Shown here: one piece after another, positions 53,406-61,734 of the stretch
Layout of the letters: each line of letters begins with the position of its first letter
How positions within the stretch are numbered: position 1 is the stretch's first letter
Source of the DNA: an uncultured Eubacteriales bacterium
Lineage (GTDB): Bacteria > Bacillota > Clostridia > Oscillospirales > Acutalibacteraceae
Assembly (NCBI GenBank): GCA_934444365.1
Contig: CAKSCM010000009.1
Location: 1-64,000 of the forward strand
Direction of reading: 5' to 3'
DNA length: 64,000 bases
Notes under the pieces: generated by a model
The model's database searches: none
What the model was told of the DNA's origin: nothing
The model's input: only the letters and a program-made list of their open reading frames with translations
Position numbers and translations under genes: made by a program

Positions 53406-54149
53406 TTATTCAACCAACTGCTTTATGCAATCGATATCCTTTATAAAATTATCGTCCTCGTCGTCCTTTACAAACTCGAGAATAAAATTGCACTCATCAT
53501 GCGCTGCCTTTACTCGGCTTATGAATTTCTGCCATTTTTCGGTTCCCTCGCTCATGAGAAAACGCTGTCCCCTATCGTCCCAGTTAAAAACGTGCACCGT
53601 TACGATATAGTCGAGGACCTTCGATAAATTCTTGTCGTCGGTCCCGTCGGAAAAAGGCTGCCAGTAGGTCTTAACATTCGGTTTATTAACCTTGTTTATA
53701 AGACGGACGGTGTTCTCTCCGCAATCGTTAAAGGTAACGTGGTGGAACTCAAAGCCGATAGTTACAGAATACTTTTGCGCAATATCGGCCATTCGCGAGA
53801 CCTCATCGCACAGCGCGAGAAATTCTTCCTCGCTTGTTTCGGCAGAGGCTTTAAGCCCGAGCCAGACGCGAACGATTCTCGCTCCCAGTATATCGGCCGT
53901 TTTGCAAACCCTTTCAAAGGCGGCCATGTCGTTAAAGCCTACCCTGTAGTAGCTGCCATAGGAAACGCTCTTTATGCCGGCCGCATCGCAAAGTGCGCGT
54001 ACGCGCTTCGCGTTTTCCTCGTTATCGGGCGGAACATGAACGTCTCCTCCCCATTCAATGCAGTTTATTCCGGCTTTTTTTGCAATATCAATTATTTCCT
54101 CAACGCTTTTTTTTCTGAAGGTAACGGTCGTAAAGCCTATGTTGTACAT
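53406..54149 (-). CDS. Sugar phosphate isomerase/epimerase-like TIM barrel
   Basis: 247 residues. Begins MYNIGFTTVTFRKKSVEEIIDIAKKAGINCIEWGGDVHVPP, typical of the xylose-isomerase-like superfamily. Candidate metal ligands in GFEFHH (~151) and VHVFNWDD (~194). Ends LEFVKDDEDD...IDCIKQLVE. AAGGAGGAG precedes the ATG. Last gene of the AraC-headed operon, 36 bp after the hydroxyacid dehydrogenase. Confidence 0.85.
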   Translation of the reverse strand: MYNIGFTTVTFRKKSVEEIIDIAKKAGINCIEWGGDVHVPPDNEENAKRVRALCDAAGIKSVSYGSYYRVGFNDMAAFERVCKTADILGARIVRVWLGLKASAETSEEEFLALCDEVSRMADIAQKYSVTIGFEFHHVTFNDCGENTVRLINKVNKPNVKTYWQPFSDGTDDKNLSKVLDYIVTVHVFNWDDRGQRFLMSEGTEKWQKFISRVKAAHDECNFILEFVKDDEDDNFIKDIDCIKQLVE

Positions 54150-54185
54150 ATTTTTCTCCTCCTTGATTGAGCCTTTGCGGTTTTG

Positions 54186-55181
54186 TCAGGCCATGGTTTT
54201 AAGCATGTCTAAAGTAACCGAATATTTAGGCTCTCCCCCAGATGTTATGCGCAAAAACTCATCGATCATCCAGTCGGCCAGACGGTTGCGCTCGTTACCG
54301 ATGCTGCCGGCTATATGTGGCGTGATTATAACGTTCGGGCATTCGCAAAGCGGGCTGTCTTTTTTAACGGGCTCGGGCCATGTAACGTCAAGAAGGGCTG
54401 TCAGCGACGGGTTTTTCTTCATAGCCTCAGCTAAATCCGCCTCGTTCACCTGAGCGCCCCGACCAGTGTTTATAAAGGTCGAGCAGGGCTTCATTCTTGA
54501 AAAAAGCGACAGATTATATATGCCGTTTAGTTCCTGCTTGTTGGCGAGATGGTTGGTTATGACGTCGCAGCTTTCGAATATTTCCTCAAGGCTTACAAGG
54601 GTGATGCCAAGTTCATCGGCGCGCTCCTTCGGTAAGAATTTATCAAAGGCATACACCTCACACTCGGTGCTCTTAAGCCGCTCGCACACCATTGAGCCTA
54701 TGGCGCCGACTCCGCATACGCCGACTTTGGCCTTGTATGATCCCTTTAAATCGTAATCGAAGCCGGCGGGAAATACGTTGTGCTTCGGGTAGTTCTGGGT
54801 GCTGAAAAAGCCTTTTAGCGCCAGCATTATCTGAGCAAAGGTATATTCGGCTACCGGTATTCCGTTTGCAACCCATGCGCTCGACACGAAAATTCCGTTT
54901 TCCAAAAACTCCTTTGCAAAGCCCTGAACACTGCCGGCGGCATAAAGCACCGCTTTAAGGTTCGGGAAGCATTTTTTTATTTCCTCGTCCGAAAAACGCG
55001 GCATACCCCAGGTTGAAAACAGATACTCGGTATCGGCCGATATCGACGGATCGTGCATGAGCTCGCTCTTTGTGTAAACGCCGTCGCAAAGCTCGCTGTT
55101 CGCCTGCAGCCTGCCTACCTGAGCCTTTGCGTAAACGGCTTTTGCCGCGTCCTTATTATCGGAAAAAATCATGGTTTTCAT
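54186..55181 (-). CDS. D-2-hydroxyacid dehydrogenase-family protein
   Basis: 331 residues. The C-terminal half is a Rossmann domain with GVCGVGAIGSMVCERLKSTECEVYAFDKFLPKE (~150). Then come the usual CDVITNHLANKQELNGIYN and CSTFINTGRGAQVNEADLAEAM (catalytic Arg near ~238), and ALLDVTWPEPVKKDSPLCECPNVIITPHIAGS with the catalytic His. NAD(P)-dependent oxidation/reduction of a 2-hydroxy/2-keto acid. AGAGGA lies before the ATG. Its place in the operon suggests it acts on an acid intermediate. A 205-bp gap separates it from the FAD gene upstream. Confidence 0.88.
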   Translation of the reverse strand: MKTMIFSDNKDAAKAVYAKAQVGRLQANSELCDGVYTKSELMHDPSISADTEYLFSTWGMPRFSDEEIKKCFPNLKAVLYAAGSVQGFAKEFLENGIFVSSAWVANGIPVAEYTFAQIMLALKGFFSTQNYPKHNVFPAGFDYDLKGSYKAKVGVCGVGAIGSMVCERLKSTECEVYAFDKFLPKERADELGITLVSLEEIFESCDVITNHLANKQELNGIYNLSLFSRMKPCSTFINTGRGAQVNEADLAEAMKKNPSLTALLDVTWPEPVKKDSPLCECPNVIITPHIAGSIGNERNRLADWMIDEFLRITSGGEPKYSVTLDMLKTMA

Positions 55182-55386
55182 TTTTTATTCCTCTTTTCCC
55201 AAAATAAAAAGCTCAAAGTATTGTACCGGCAAAACCGCTGTTCTCCTGAAAAAATATTGTTTTTAGTCAGACGTGCCGAAAAAACAGATATGCTGCCGCA
55301 TTTCAAAGTTTTTTAGGGGCGTATGACGGAAAAAGAACGATTCTTGAGAGGTTTATCCCTACGCGGTACAACACAAGACTTAAAAC

Positions 55387-57345
55387 TCAATAAACGTTTC
55401 GGTTTTCGCGGTAGCCGCGCCAGACATTCTCAAAAAAGCCTCCGCCGTCGGGAAGGGCTCTTACATCCCGCCATCCGACAAATGCCTTAAGGTTTCCCTC
55501 TAAAGCCACCTGTTCCACCATTTTGTCAAGCGCGCCGTCGTCGGGGATGAATCTGAATATATCCTCAAGTCCGTCCGGCTTTACGCCGTTTTCGTTTGTG
55601 TAAAGGGCCGAGCCGCGCGACTTTCCGCCCTTTTCGGAATATCCGGCAAAGGCCGTAAGATAAACATACTGAGCCGCCAGCGTGTCACGCAAACGATAAA
55701 GCATTCTGAGTGCTTCGGGCGAGCTTACTCCGGCGTTATCAAGTAAAACGAGCTCCTCTTTTACCTTAACGGCATATTCGCCGATGGCTTTGGGCGAACG
55801 TATGGCCCCGGCACATTCGCTCATTGATTTGCGTGCCTTTTTAAGCTTCATTACGGCGCTGTCGCCGCCGTTTTCAAGCACCCTTTCGCAAAGCGCAATA
55901 TGAAATCTTAACTTTTTATCGGCGGCGGCGAAAAATTCATCGTCGCGCGACGGCTCATTGGGCCTTGCGGCGATGTATGAGGCCGCTCTTAATGATCCGA
56001 CCTGACCGGCGTTAAGAGCGCTTCCGCCCGGACGGTATACACCGTGTGTTCCGGCACATTCTCCGGCCGCAAAAAGCCCCTTTATATCGGTCTGCCACCA
56101 CATATCAACCGCTATTCCGCCGTTATTATGCTGTGCGCAAAGCGAAATTTCAAGCGGCTGCCTCGTTATATCGACTCCCTTCGATCTGTAAAGCTCGACC
56201 GCCGGCATATTCATATGCGAAAGTCGCTCAATCGGAGTGCCGAAATCGGCTCCGGCATTTTTGAGATAATCCCTTGCCTCATCGCTTAAATCGCCAAAAG
56301 GAATCTCTTTGAGTCCGAACGGATTACGGGTGAAATCAAGAAATACCCTCCTGCCACGCATGAACACCTCGCGGTAAACAAGCAGATCTATAACCGACGA
56401 GCCGTTTTGCGCCTTTCGGCTGTCAAAGGGCCATTCATAGCCCTTTTTAAACACCATGGAAAGGGCCTTGGCGTCATCGGAATAGTATTCGCTTAAAAAC
56501 TCATATTCATTGCCCTGCTCGTCACGGGAGAAAAATCTCGGCAGTACCTGCATATAGGTTCCCGAAACATTCCAGCGCGGGGCGATTGATGCGAGTCCGT
56601 ACTGCCATTCGGTAAGATTCTGTCCCTTTGCTCCGGCCAAAAACGCCACTCCCGAGGCACCGGCATGTCCCACCGGATAAACGGTATCGCTGTAAATTCC
56701 GGCCGGTCCTCCGGTTGCATAGATTATATCATGCGCTTTAAAAAGGGTAAAGCGCGTGTTTTTATCGTCTGCCCCGTCCAAATTGAGACAAAGCACACCG
56801 AGCGCTTTGTTATTATCGGTTATAATCTCGATTACCTGCTGCTTGTCAAAAACGGTGACATCGCGGCGCAAGGCCTCCTTTTGCAGACATTCGGTCATCA
56901 TTTTAGAGGTAAGCGGACCCACCGACGTGGCTCTGGCCCGTGTATCGTGGTCGGTTTTATAGCCGACGTATTCGCCGAAGTTATTCACCGGGAAATCCAC
57001 CCCGAGCTCGCAAAGCGACAAAAAGCAGCGCACCGAATTGGCCGCTTCTGCAAGAGCATTGTCGCCGTCAACGCATTTGCCGGCAAAAAGCTCCGATGCC
57101 ATTGAGTGGGGAGAATCGTCGTCCGCCGCGCAAAGGTTCATTTTGTAGTAGGTCTGCTTGTCCGAACCGGTATTGCGCGAGGTTCCCATGTCGACCCCCT
57201 CGGTGATTATTGCAATATCGTCCACCCCGAGCTTTTTAAGCTGAACGGCCGCATTGTAGCCGGCGGCTCCCGTTCCGATTATTGCCGCGTCAAGGGTAAC
57301 GGTTTTTATGTTTATTCCGTCAAAGCTGTGTATTTCGGTCTTCAT
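55387..57345 (-). CDS. FAD-dependent fumarate reductase/succinate dehydrogenase-like flavoprotein
   Basis: 652 residues. FAD-binding GxGxxG in AAIIGTGAAGYNAAVQLKKLG (~20), the second FAD contact IYATGGPAGIYSDTVYPVGHAGASGVAFLAGA, and the C-terminal FAD loop GLFAAGECAGTHGVYRPGGSALNAGQVGSLRA. The C-terminal helical domain (~500-620) is as in SdhA/FrdA. No signal peptide, no heme motif. The ATG at 57343-57345 follows AAAGGGG at 7 nt. Such stand-alone soluble flavoproteins reduce C=C bonds or oxidise diverse substrates. It is 14 bp after the SDR gene. Substrate unknown. Confidence 0.85.
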   Translation of the reverse strand: MKTEIHSFDGINIKTVTLDAAIIGTGAAGYNAAVQLKKLGVDDIAIITEGVDMGTSRNTGSDKQTYYKMNLCAADDDSPHSMASELFAGKCVDGDNALAEAANSVRCFLSLCELGVDFPVNNFGEYVGYKTDHDTRARATSVGPLTSKMMTECLQKEALRRDVTVFDKQQVIEIITDNNKALGVLCLNLDGADDKNTRFTLFKAHDIIYATGGPAGIYSDTVYPVGHAGASGVAFLAGAKGQNLTEWQYGLASIAPRWNVSGTYMQVLPRFFSRDEQGNEYEFLSEYYSDDAKALSMVFKKGYEWPFDSRKAQNGSSVIDLLVYREVFMRGRRVFLDFTRNPFGLKEIPFGDLSDEARDYLKNAGADFGTPIERLSHMNMPAVELYRSKGVDITRQPLEISLCAQHNNGGIAVDMWWQTDIKGLFAAGECAGTHGVYRPGGSALNAGQVGSLRAASYIAARPNEPSRDDEFFAAADKKLRFHIALCERVLENGGDSAVMKLKKARKSMSECAGAIRSPKAIGEYAVKVKEELVLLDNAGVSSPEALRMLYRLRDTLAAQYVYLTAFAGYSEKGGKSRGSALYTNENGVKPDGLEDIFRFIPDDGALDKMVEQVALEGNLKAFVGWRDVRALPDGGGFFENVWRGYRENRNVY

Positions 57346-57359
57346 GTACATTCCCCTTT

Positions 57360-58118
57360 TTACAGCCGCTGAATATGGAAACCGCCGTCAACGTCTATCG
57401 ACTGGCCGGTAGTATATCCGAAACGATCCGAACAGAGGGCTCCTATAACCTTGGCAACGTCCTCGGGATATCCCCAGCGTTTTATCGGAAGGAGTCCGCC
57501 GTCAATAAGATCGTCATACTTTTTCTTTACGGTCGAGGTCATGCCGGTTGCGATTATGCCCGGTCTTATCTCGTTTACGATTATTCCCTCGCTTGCAAGA
57601 CGGTCGGCAAAAAGGGTGGTTATCATGGAAACGCCGGCTTTTGAGATGCAGTATTCTCCGCGGCTTACCGAGCTTGTATATGCCGACATGGACGATATGT
57701 TAACAATATATCCGTGAATATCTTCGGTTCGGGGTCTTTCAAGCATTTTCTTTGCGACCGCCTGGGTTAAAAACATGGTCGCCTTGGTGTTTACGCCCAT
57801 TACCCTGTCGTAGCTTTCCTCGGTCATTTCGAGGATATCGGCGCGCACCTTTGGCGCTATGCCGGCGACGTTTACAAGAGCGTCAATACGGCCGAATTTT
57901 TCCAAAGTACGGTCGATAAAGCGCTGTCTGTCGTCGGATTTTGAAAGATCGCCGACGGTATAAAGCACCCGGTCCTTCATTTCGCCTAAACGGTCGTTTG
58001 CCGTATTTTCGTCAAGCATATCAAAGGCCGATACGTCGTATCCGTCCGATATAAGCTGCTTTACGGCAGCAAATCCGATACCGCCCATAGCCCCCGTTAT
58101 CATTGCGCATTTTTTCAT
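57360..58118 (-). CDS. Short-chain dehydrogenase/reductase
   Basis: 252 residues. Classical SDR: TGAMGGIGFAAVKQL at the N-terminus, NVAG motif (ALVNVAGIAP), catalytic Ser in ISSMSAYT and YxxxK in GEYCISKAG, then ends GQSIDVDGGFHIQRL. Length and the IRPGIIATGMT motif fit FabG/hydroxysteroid-dehydrogenase-like enzymes. The ATG at 58116-58118 is better placed after AAAGGGAT than one three codons upstream. NAD(P)H-linked ketone/alcohol conversion. Confidence 0.9.
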   Translation of the reverse strand: MKKCAMITGAMGGIGFAAVKQLISDGYDVSAFDMLDENTANDRLGEMKDRVLYTVGDLSKSDDRQRFIDRTLEKFGRIDALVNVAGIAPKVRADILEMTEESYDRVMGVNTKATMFLTQAVAKKMLERPRTEDIHGYIVNISSMSAYTSSVSRGEYCISKAGVSMITTLFADRLASEGIIVNEIRPGIIATGMTSTVKKKYDDLIDGGLLPIKRWGYPEDVAKVIGALCSDRFGYTTGQSIDVDGGFHIQRL

Positions 58119-58194
58119 TTTTATCATCCCTTTAAAAGAATTATGTAATCGTAAAATCTACAGTTAAACATTGTTCCTTTTGTATTGCAACAAA

Positions 58195-59511
58195 TTATTT
58201 TTTGCAGTACTGCTTGTAATAAGGCAAATACACCTCAGAATCGCGCACGACGCACCCGGCGACCGTACCGGCGCGCATGAGCTCGGTGCATTTACTGCAC
58301 GCGATGCAGCATTTTTTCTCATCGAAGCAGCCGTTTAAAATGTCGTTCGCGAACTGCTCGTAAGCAAAGGCCTCCCTGCCGAATCCCGCTATATCGGCTA
58401 TTCCCCGCTCTATTACAGCGGCGGCAAGATTGGGAGCGAATTTTCTAAGATAAGAATGTCCGGAGCTTATAACGGTTAAATCCGGATAGGCCTTTTTAAG
58501 GGCTTTAATGCAGTCGAACATCCTGGCAACTCCCTCAAGCGGATGCTCGGGCGGAACATATCCCCCCATATCAAACGGGCGGTTCACATGCGGATTAAAA
58601 TACGGATTTCCGATGGTGAAATCGAGCATTTTAATTCCGAGGTCGTTATGTATTATCCCCACAAGCTTAATCGGCTCGTCAAGATCGGGGGTAATGCTGC
58701 CGTCGTTTTTAACCCCGAATCCGTTCGGATAGGCGAATCCGTCGTAAAGATTAAGCCGCGATGTAATCTTAAAGCTATCATCCTGCTCGCTCAGTGCGTT
58801 TTTAAGGGCGGTAAGGTAAAGCCTTGTACGGTTTTCGAACGATCCGCCGTATTTTCCCGGCCTCTCGTAAGCGGAGCAAAGCTCGCTGAATAAATACCTG
58901 TGACAGCATTTTACATCGGCCGCATCGAAGCCGGCTTCCTTAGCCATGGCGGCCGCCGGACCGAAATGATCGGCCACCGAATCAAGATAATCGTCGCTGA
59001 CAATGGCGCTGTCATCAATAGGATTATTCTTTTCGAATACCGAATTGTGATAGGCTATAAGCGGCTGAGGATAGCCGTTCGGCTTGGCATACCGTCCCGA
59101 ATGGGTCAGCTGACATACAAGATACGGCTCAAAGCCGTTATGCCGCATACATTCCTCTTTAGTATCGTTTACAAGCTTTTTAAATGCGTCTAAATTATCC
59201 TTGTTGATATAAAGCTGGCGCGGATTGGCTCTGCCCTCCTTCATGACGGCGGTTGCCTCTCCCCATATAAGACCGGCGCCGCTTCTCGCAAAGCGCATAT
59301 AGCGCCTGAAGGTTAGCTCATCGGGTTTGCCGTCCGGCGTGCCGTCGCACCCTTCCATCGGCTGTATGGCTATGCGGTTTTTAATGTGCGGTTCGGGGAG
59401 TTCGTTTTTTAAAATGCCGGTATTCTCCGAAAGGGGAATATCCACCGACAGCCTTTGTATTTCGCTTTTTAATTCCTCGTATGTTTTGTAATGATACCGT
59501 TCAAAATTCAT
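58195..59511 (-). CDS. OYE-like NADH:flavin oxidoreductase with Fe-S motif
   Basis: 438 residues. FMN-binding TIM barrel of the old yellow enzyme family: KNRIAIQPMEGCDGTPDGKPDELTFRRYMRFARSGAGLIWGEATAV, LVCQLTHSGRYAKPNG, GFDAADVKCCHRYLFSELCS...RPGKYGGSFENRTRLY. The C-terminus has CxxCxxC-x11-C (CIACSKCTELMRAGTVAGC), the 4Fe-4S pattern of 2,4-dienoyl-CoA reductase/BaiCD-type enzymes. The C-terminal NAD(P)-binding half of those proteins (~650 residues) is missing, so electrons must come from a partner. Its start codon overlaps the araC stop by 11 bp, so the regulator and enzyme are coupled. Confidence 0.87.
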   Translation of the reverse strand: MNFERYHYKTYEELKSEIQRLSVDIPLSENTGILKNELPEPHIKNRIAIQPMEGCDGTPDGKPDELTFRRYMRFARSGAGLIWGEATAVMKEGRANPRQLYINKDNLDAFKKLVNDTKEECMRHNGFEPYLVCQLTHSGRYAKPNGYPQPLIAYHNSVFEKNNPIDDSAIVSDDYLDSVADHFGPAAAMAKEAGFDAADVKCCHRYLFSELCSAYERPGKYGGSFENRTRLYLTALKNALSEQDDSFKITSRLNLYDGFAYPNGFGVKNDGSITPDLDEPIKLVGIIHNDLGIKMLDFTIGNPYFNPHVNRPFDMGGYVPPEHPLEGVARMFDCIKALKKAYPDLTVISSGHSYLRKFAPNLAAAVIERGIADIAGFGREAFAYEQFANDILNGCFDEKKCCIACSKCTELMRAGTVAGCVVRDSEVYLPYYKQYCKK

Positions 59512-60334
59512 TTAATCCATTGTTCTCCTTACTGTGTGCATTCCTGTATTCACGCGGGGTCAGCCCGGTGTCGTTCTTTAAATAACGCGAAAAATTCCCT
59601 CCGGTCGAAAAGCCGGTCTCCTCGGCGATCTTGGAGGCGCTGAGACTGGTCGAACAAAGCATATCCTTCGCAATCGACAGCCTGTGCTCCGATAAATATT
59701 CCATCACCCCGTAGCCCGTTATCTCCTTAAACAGATGGGAAAGATAGCTTTTTGAAACATGGTGTTTTTTTGCCAGAATGTCAAGGGAATAAAAGGCCGA
59801 ATAGTTATTTTCGAATTCCTTTTGTATATCCTCCACTATTGTGTTTTTTACCGTCGCCTTCATCGGAAAGCTCTCGGGCGAAAAACGGTAAAGGCGGATA
59901 AGCAGAATTCTAAGCAACGATTTTTGCATTTCGTCGACAAAAAGCCCCGACTCCGAATACTCCCTTGCAAGACATTTGAATACCCATTCGATGTCCTCCG
60001 CTATATCCGACACGTCAATAAGGTGATTAAAGAATTCCGGACGGTTCGAAAAAATTGAGCAGATCGTGCTGTTTTTTATCGCATACCGCACCGAAACCGG
60101 TGAAACCTGTATGCAATAGCGCTCGTAATCGTCGGTAAGCGGTTCGACCGAATGCTGTTCGAGATTGCTTATAAAAAATACGCTCTTTTCGCCGACGAAA
60201 TAATCCTTTCCCGAACAGCGGATATGGGCCTTCCCCCGGCGGATATAAAGAATTTCGTGACAATTATGATAATGCACGGCAAAACCGTTGCTTCCCGAAG
60301 CAAAATATGCGGTCTGTATAAGAGAGTTATCCAT
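59501..60334 (-). CDS. AraC-family regulator with cupin sensor
   Basis: 277 residues. N-terminal cupin (residues ~15-90: FAVHYHNCHEILYIRRGKAHIRCSGKDYFVGEKSVFFISNLEQHSV). C-terminal double HTH: SLDILAKKHHVSKSYLSHLFKEITGYGVMEYLSEHRLSIAKDML, then KIAEETGFSTGGNFSRYLKNDTGLTPREYR. The ATG at 60332-60334 has AAGGTGG 8 nt upstream; an ATG seven codons earlier lacks one. First gene of the minus-strand redox operon and divergent from the epimerase/PL8 genes, so it most likely controls both sides in response to a sugar-like ligand. Confidence 0.92.
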   Translation of the reverse strand: MDNSLIQTAYFASGSNGFAVHYHNCHEILYIRRGKAHIRCSGKDYFVGEKSVFFISNLEQHSVEPLTDDYERYCIQVSPVSVRYAIKNSTICSIFSNRPEFFNHLIDVSDIAEDIEWVFKCLAREYSESGLFVDEMQKSLLRILLIRLYRFSPESFPMKATVKNTIVEDIQKEFENNYSAFYSLDILAKKHHVSKSYLSHLFKEITGYGVMEYLSEHRLSIAKDMLCSTSLSASKIAEETGFSTGGNFSRYLKNDTGLTPREYRNAHSKENNGLNEF

Positions 60335-60400
60335 AACGTATTCCACCTTTTCCATAAAACGGGATCGTTTAACATACTCCTATGCCCATCCATCGTTTAC

Positions 60401-60429
60401 AGCATATCACTCGCCGCAACACAAATCAA
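60401..60429 (-). promoter_or_regulatory. Promoter of the AraC-redox operon
   Basis: Minus strand TTGATT, 17-bp spacer, TATGCT. A GTATTGA-N3-GTATTGA direct repeat (60472-60488, plus strand) lies ~45 bp upstream of the -35. Confidence 0.65.
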
Positions 60430-60563
60430 CAAAAAGATGTTTTGATAACAAAAATAGGCACTTTCAGGGCGGTATTGAGCAGTATTGATAATTTTTTTGG
60501 GTGTTTACGTCTTTAAAACCCAACGGGCTCCAAGCGGCCGATTTTGCCCTATAATAACCCGAT

Positions 60564-60615
60564 ATTGACATATTGCAAAACGGCAATTGACACACCGATC
60601 TTTATTTATTATATT
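60564..60615 (+). promoter_or_regulatory. Divergent promoter with AraC-type direct repeat
   Basis: ATTGACA occurs at 60564-60570 and 60586-60592, 22 bp apart. The second copy includes the TTGACA -35, followed by a 17-bp spacer and TATATT (60610-60615). A 21-22-bp direct repeat whose proximal half overlaps -35 is the class II activator arrangement of AraC proteins. Confidence 0.65.
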
Positions 60616-60701
60616 ACATTTAGCGTCATATCAAGCATGCTTTGATACCGGCATAAACAGCAACTAAATTCAATCTCTTTTTTAACGGAGGTAATTTAAA
60701 A

Positions 60702-61556
60702 ATGAGCAATTTTTCAATCGGCGTTTTACTCGATTCCTTCAGATGCGATTTCCCCTCGGCCATGAAAAAGGCCGCTTCGATGGGCATTACCGGTCTTCAG
60801 GTGTATGCCACCGGCGGCGATATGGCGCCCGAAAACATGACCGACGCCAAAATCAGGGACTTTTTGTCCGAGTGCAATGATAACGGACTGACCGTCTCGG
60901 CGCTGTGCGGAGACCTCGGCCAGGGCTTTTCCGACAAGGAGAAAAATCCGGCCCTTATAGCCCGTTCCAAGCTGATACTTGATCTGGCTAAAAAAATGGG
61001 CACCGATATAGTCACGACCCACATAGGCGTAGTGCCCGAGGACGAGCATTGCGACACCTACAAAATAATGCAAGAGGCCTGCTTTGAACTTAGCAGCTAT
61101 GCCGACAGCATCGGCTCGCATTTTGCGGTTGAGACCGGTCCCGAGCCGGCCGAGCGTCTTTGCAGATTTCTCGATACCCTCTCCTCCACCGGCGTTGCGG
61201 TAAATCTCGATCCTGCAAACCTTGTAATGGTAACCGGCGACGATCCCGTAAAGGCGGTATACACCCTTAAAAAATACATCGTTCACACCCACGCCAAGGA
61301 CGGCAAAATGTTAAAACGCACAAATGCAAACGAGATATACTCCGGCGACGCCCAAAGCGATCTCGAAGCACAGGGAGCGGCCTTTATAGAGCTGCCGCTC
61401 GGTCAGGGCGACGTCGATTATCCGGCCTATCTTGCCGCTCTTAAAAGCATAGGCTACAACGGATTTTTGACCATTGAGCGCGAGGTCGGCGAAAATCCCG
61501 ACGCCGACATACGTCTTGCCGCCGACTTCTTACGCGAAAAAATAAGCGAGATGTAA
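60702..61556 (+). CDS. Sugar phosphate isomerase/epimerase-like TIM barrel
   Basis: 284 residues. Xylose-isomerase-like barrel: FSIGVLLDSFRCDFPSAMKKAASMGITGLQVYATGG at the N-terminus. Candidate metal ligands in FAVETGPEP (~144), VNLDPANL (~172), VHTHAKD (~202) and TIEREVG (~265). These E/D/H/E positions suggest an active enzyme. ACGGAGG precedes the ATG. Divergent from araC and expressed from the AraC-type promoter. Followed by a strong terminator, so it is a separate transcript from the lyase. Confidence 0.87.
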   Translation: MSNFSIGVLLDSFRCDFPSAMKKAASMGITGLQVYATGGDMAPENMTDAKIRDFLSECNDNGLTVSALCGDLGQGFSDKEKNPALIARSKLILDLAKKMGTDIVTTHIGVVPEDEHCDTYKIMQEACFELSSYADSIGSHFAVETGPEPAERLCRFLDTLSSTGVAVNLDPANLVMVTGDDPVKAVYTLKKYIVHTHAKDGKMLKRTNANEIYSGDAQSDLEAQGAAFIELPLGQGDVDYPAYLAALKSIGYNGFLTIEREVGENPDADIRLAADFLREKISEM

Positions 61557-61594
61557 GGGTTAACTGCTTCCTGTTTTCCCGCAAAAGCAGTAAT

Positions 61595-61630
61595 AAGTGC
61601 ACGATATGCAGTATATCGTGCACTTTTTTT
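61595..61630 (+). terminator. Terminator
   Basis: AAGTGCACGATAT-gcagt-ATATCGTGCACTT followed by TTTTT; a weaker ACTGCTT/AAGCAGT hairpin lies directly before it. Confidence 0.92.
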
Positions 61631-61633
61631 GTG

Positions 61634-61662
61634 TTGTTTTCAAAAGGGCTTTGTGGTATTTT
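61634..61662 (+). promoter_or_regulatory. Promoter of the PL8-like gene
   Basis: TTGTTT, 17-bp spacer ending TGG, TATTTT: extended -10 type. Confidence 0.55.
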
Positions 61663-61734
61663 TAAATGGTATGAGTGTTGCGCCCGATAAATAAGAAGCA
61701 ATCATCCGGCGCAATACCAAGGAGGGTAAAATTA

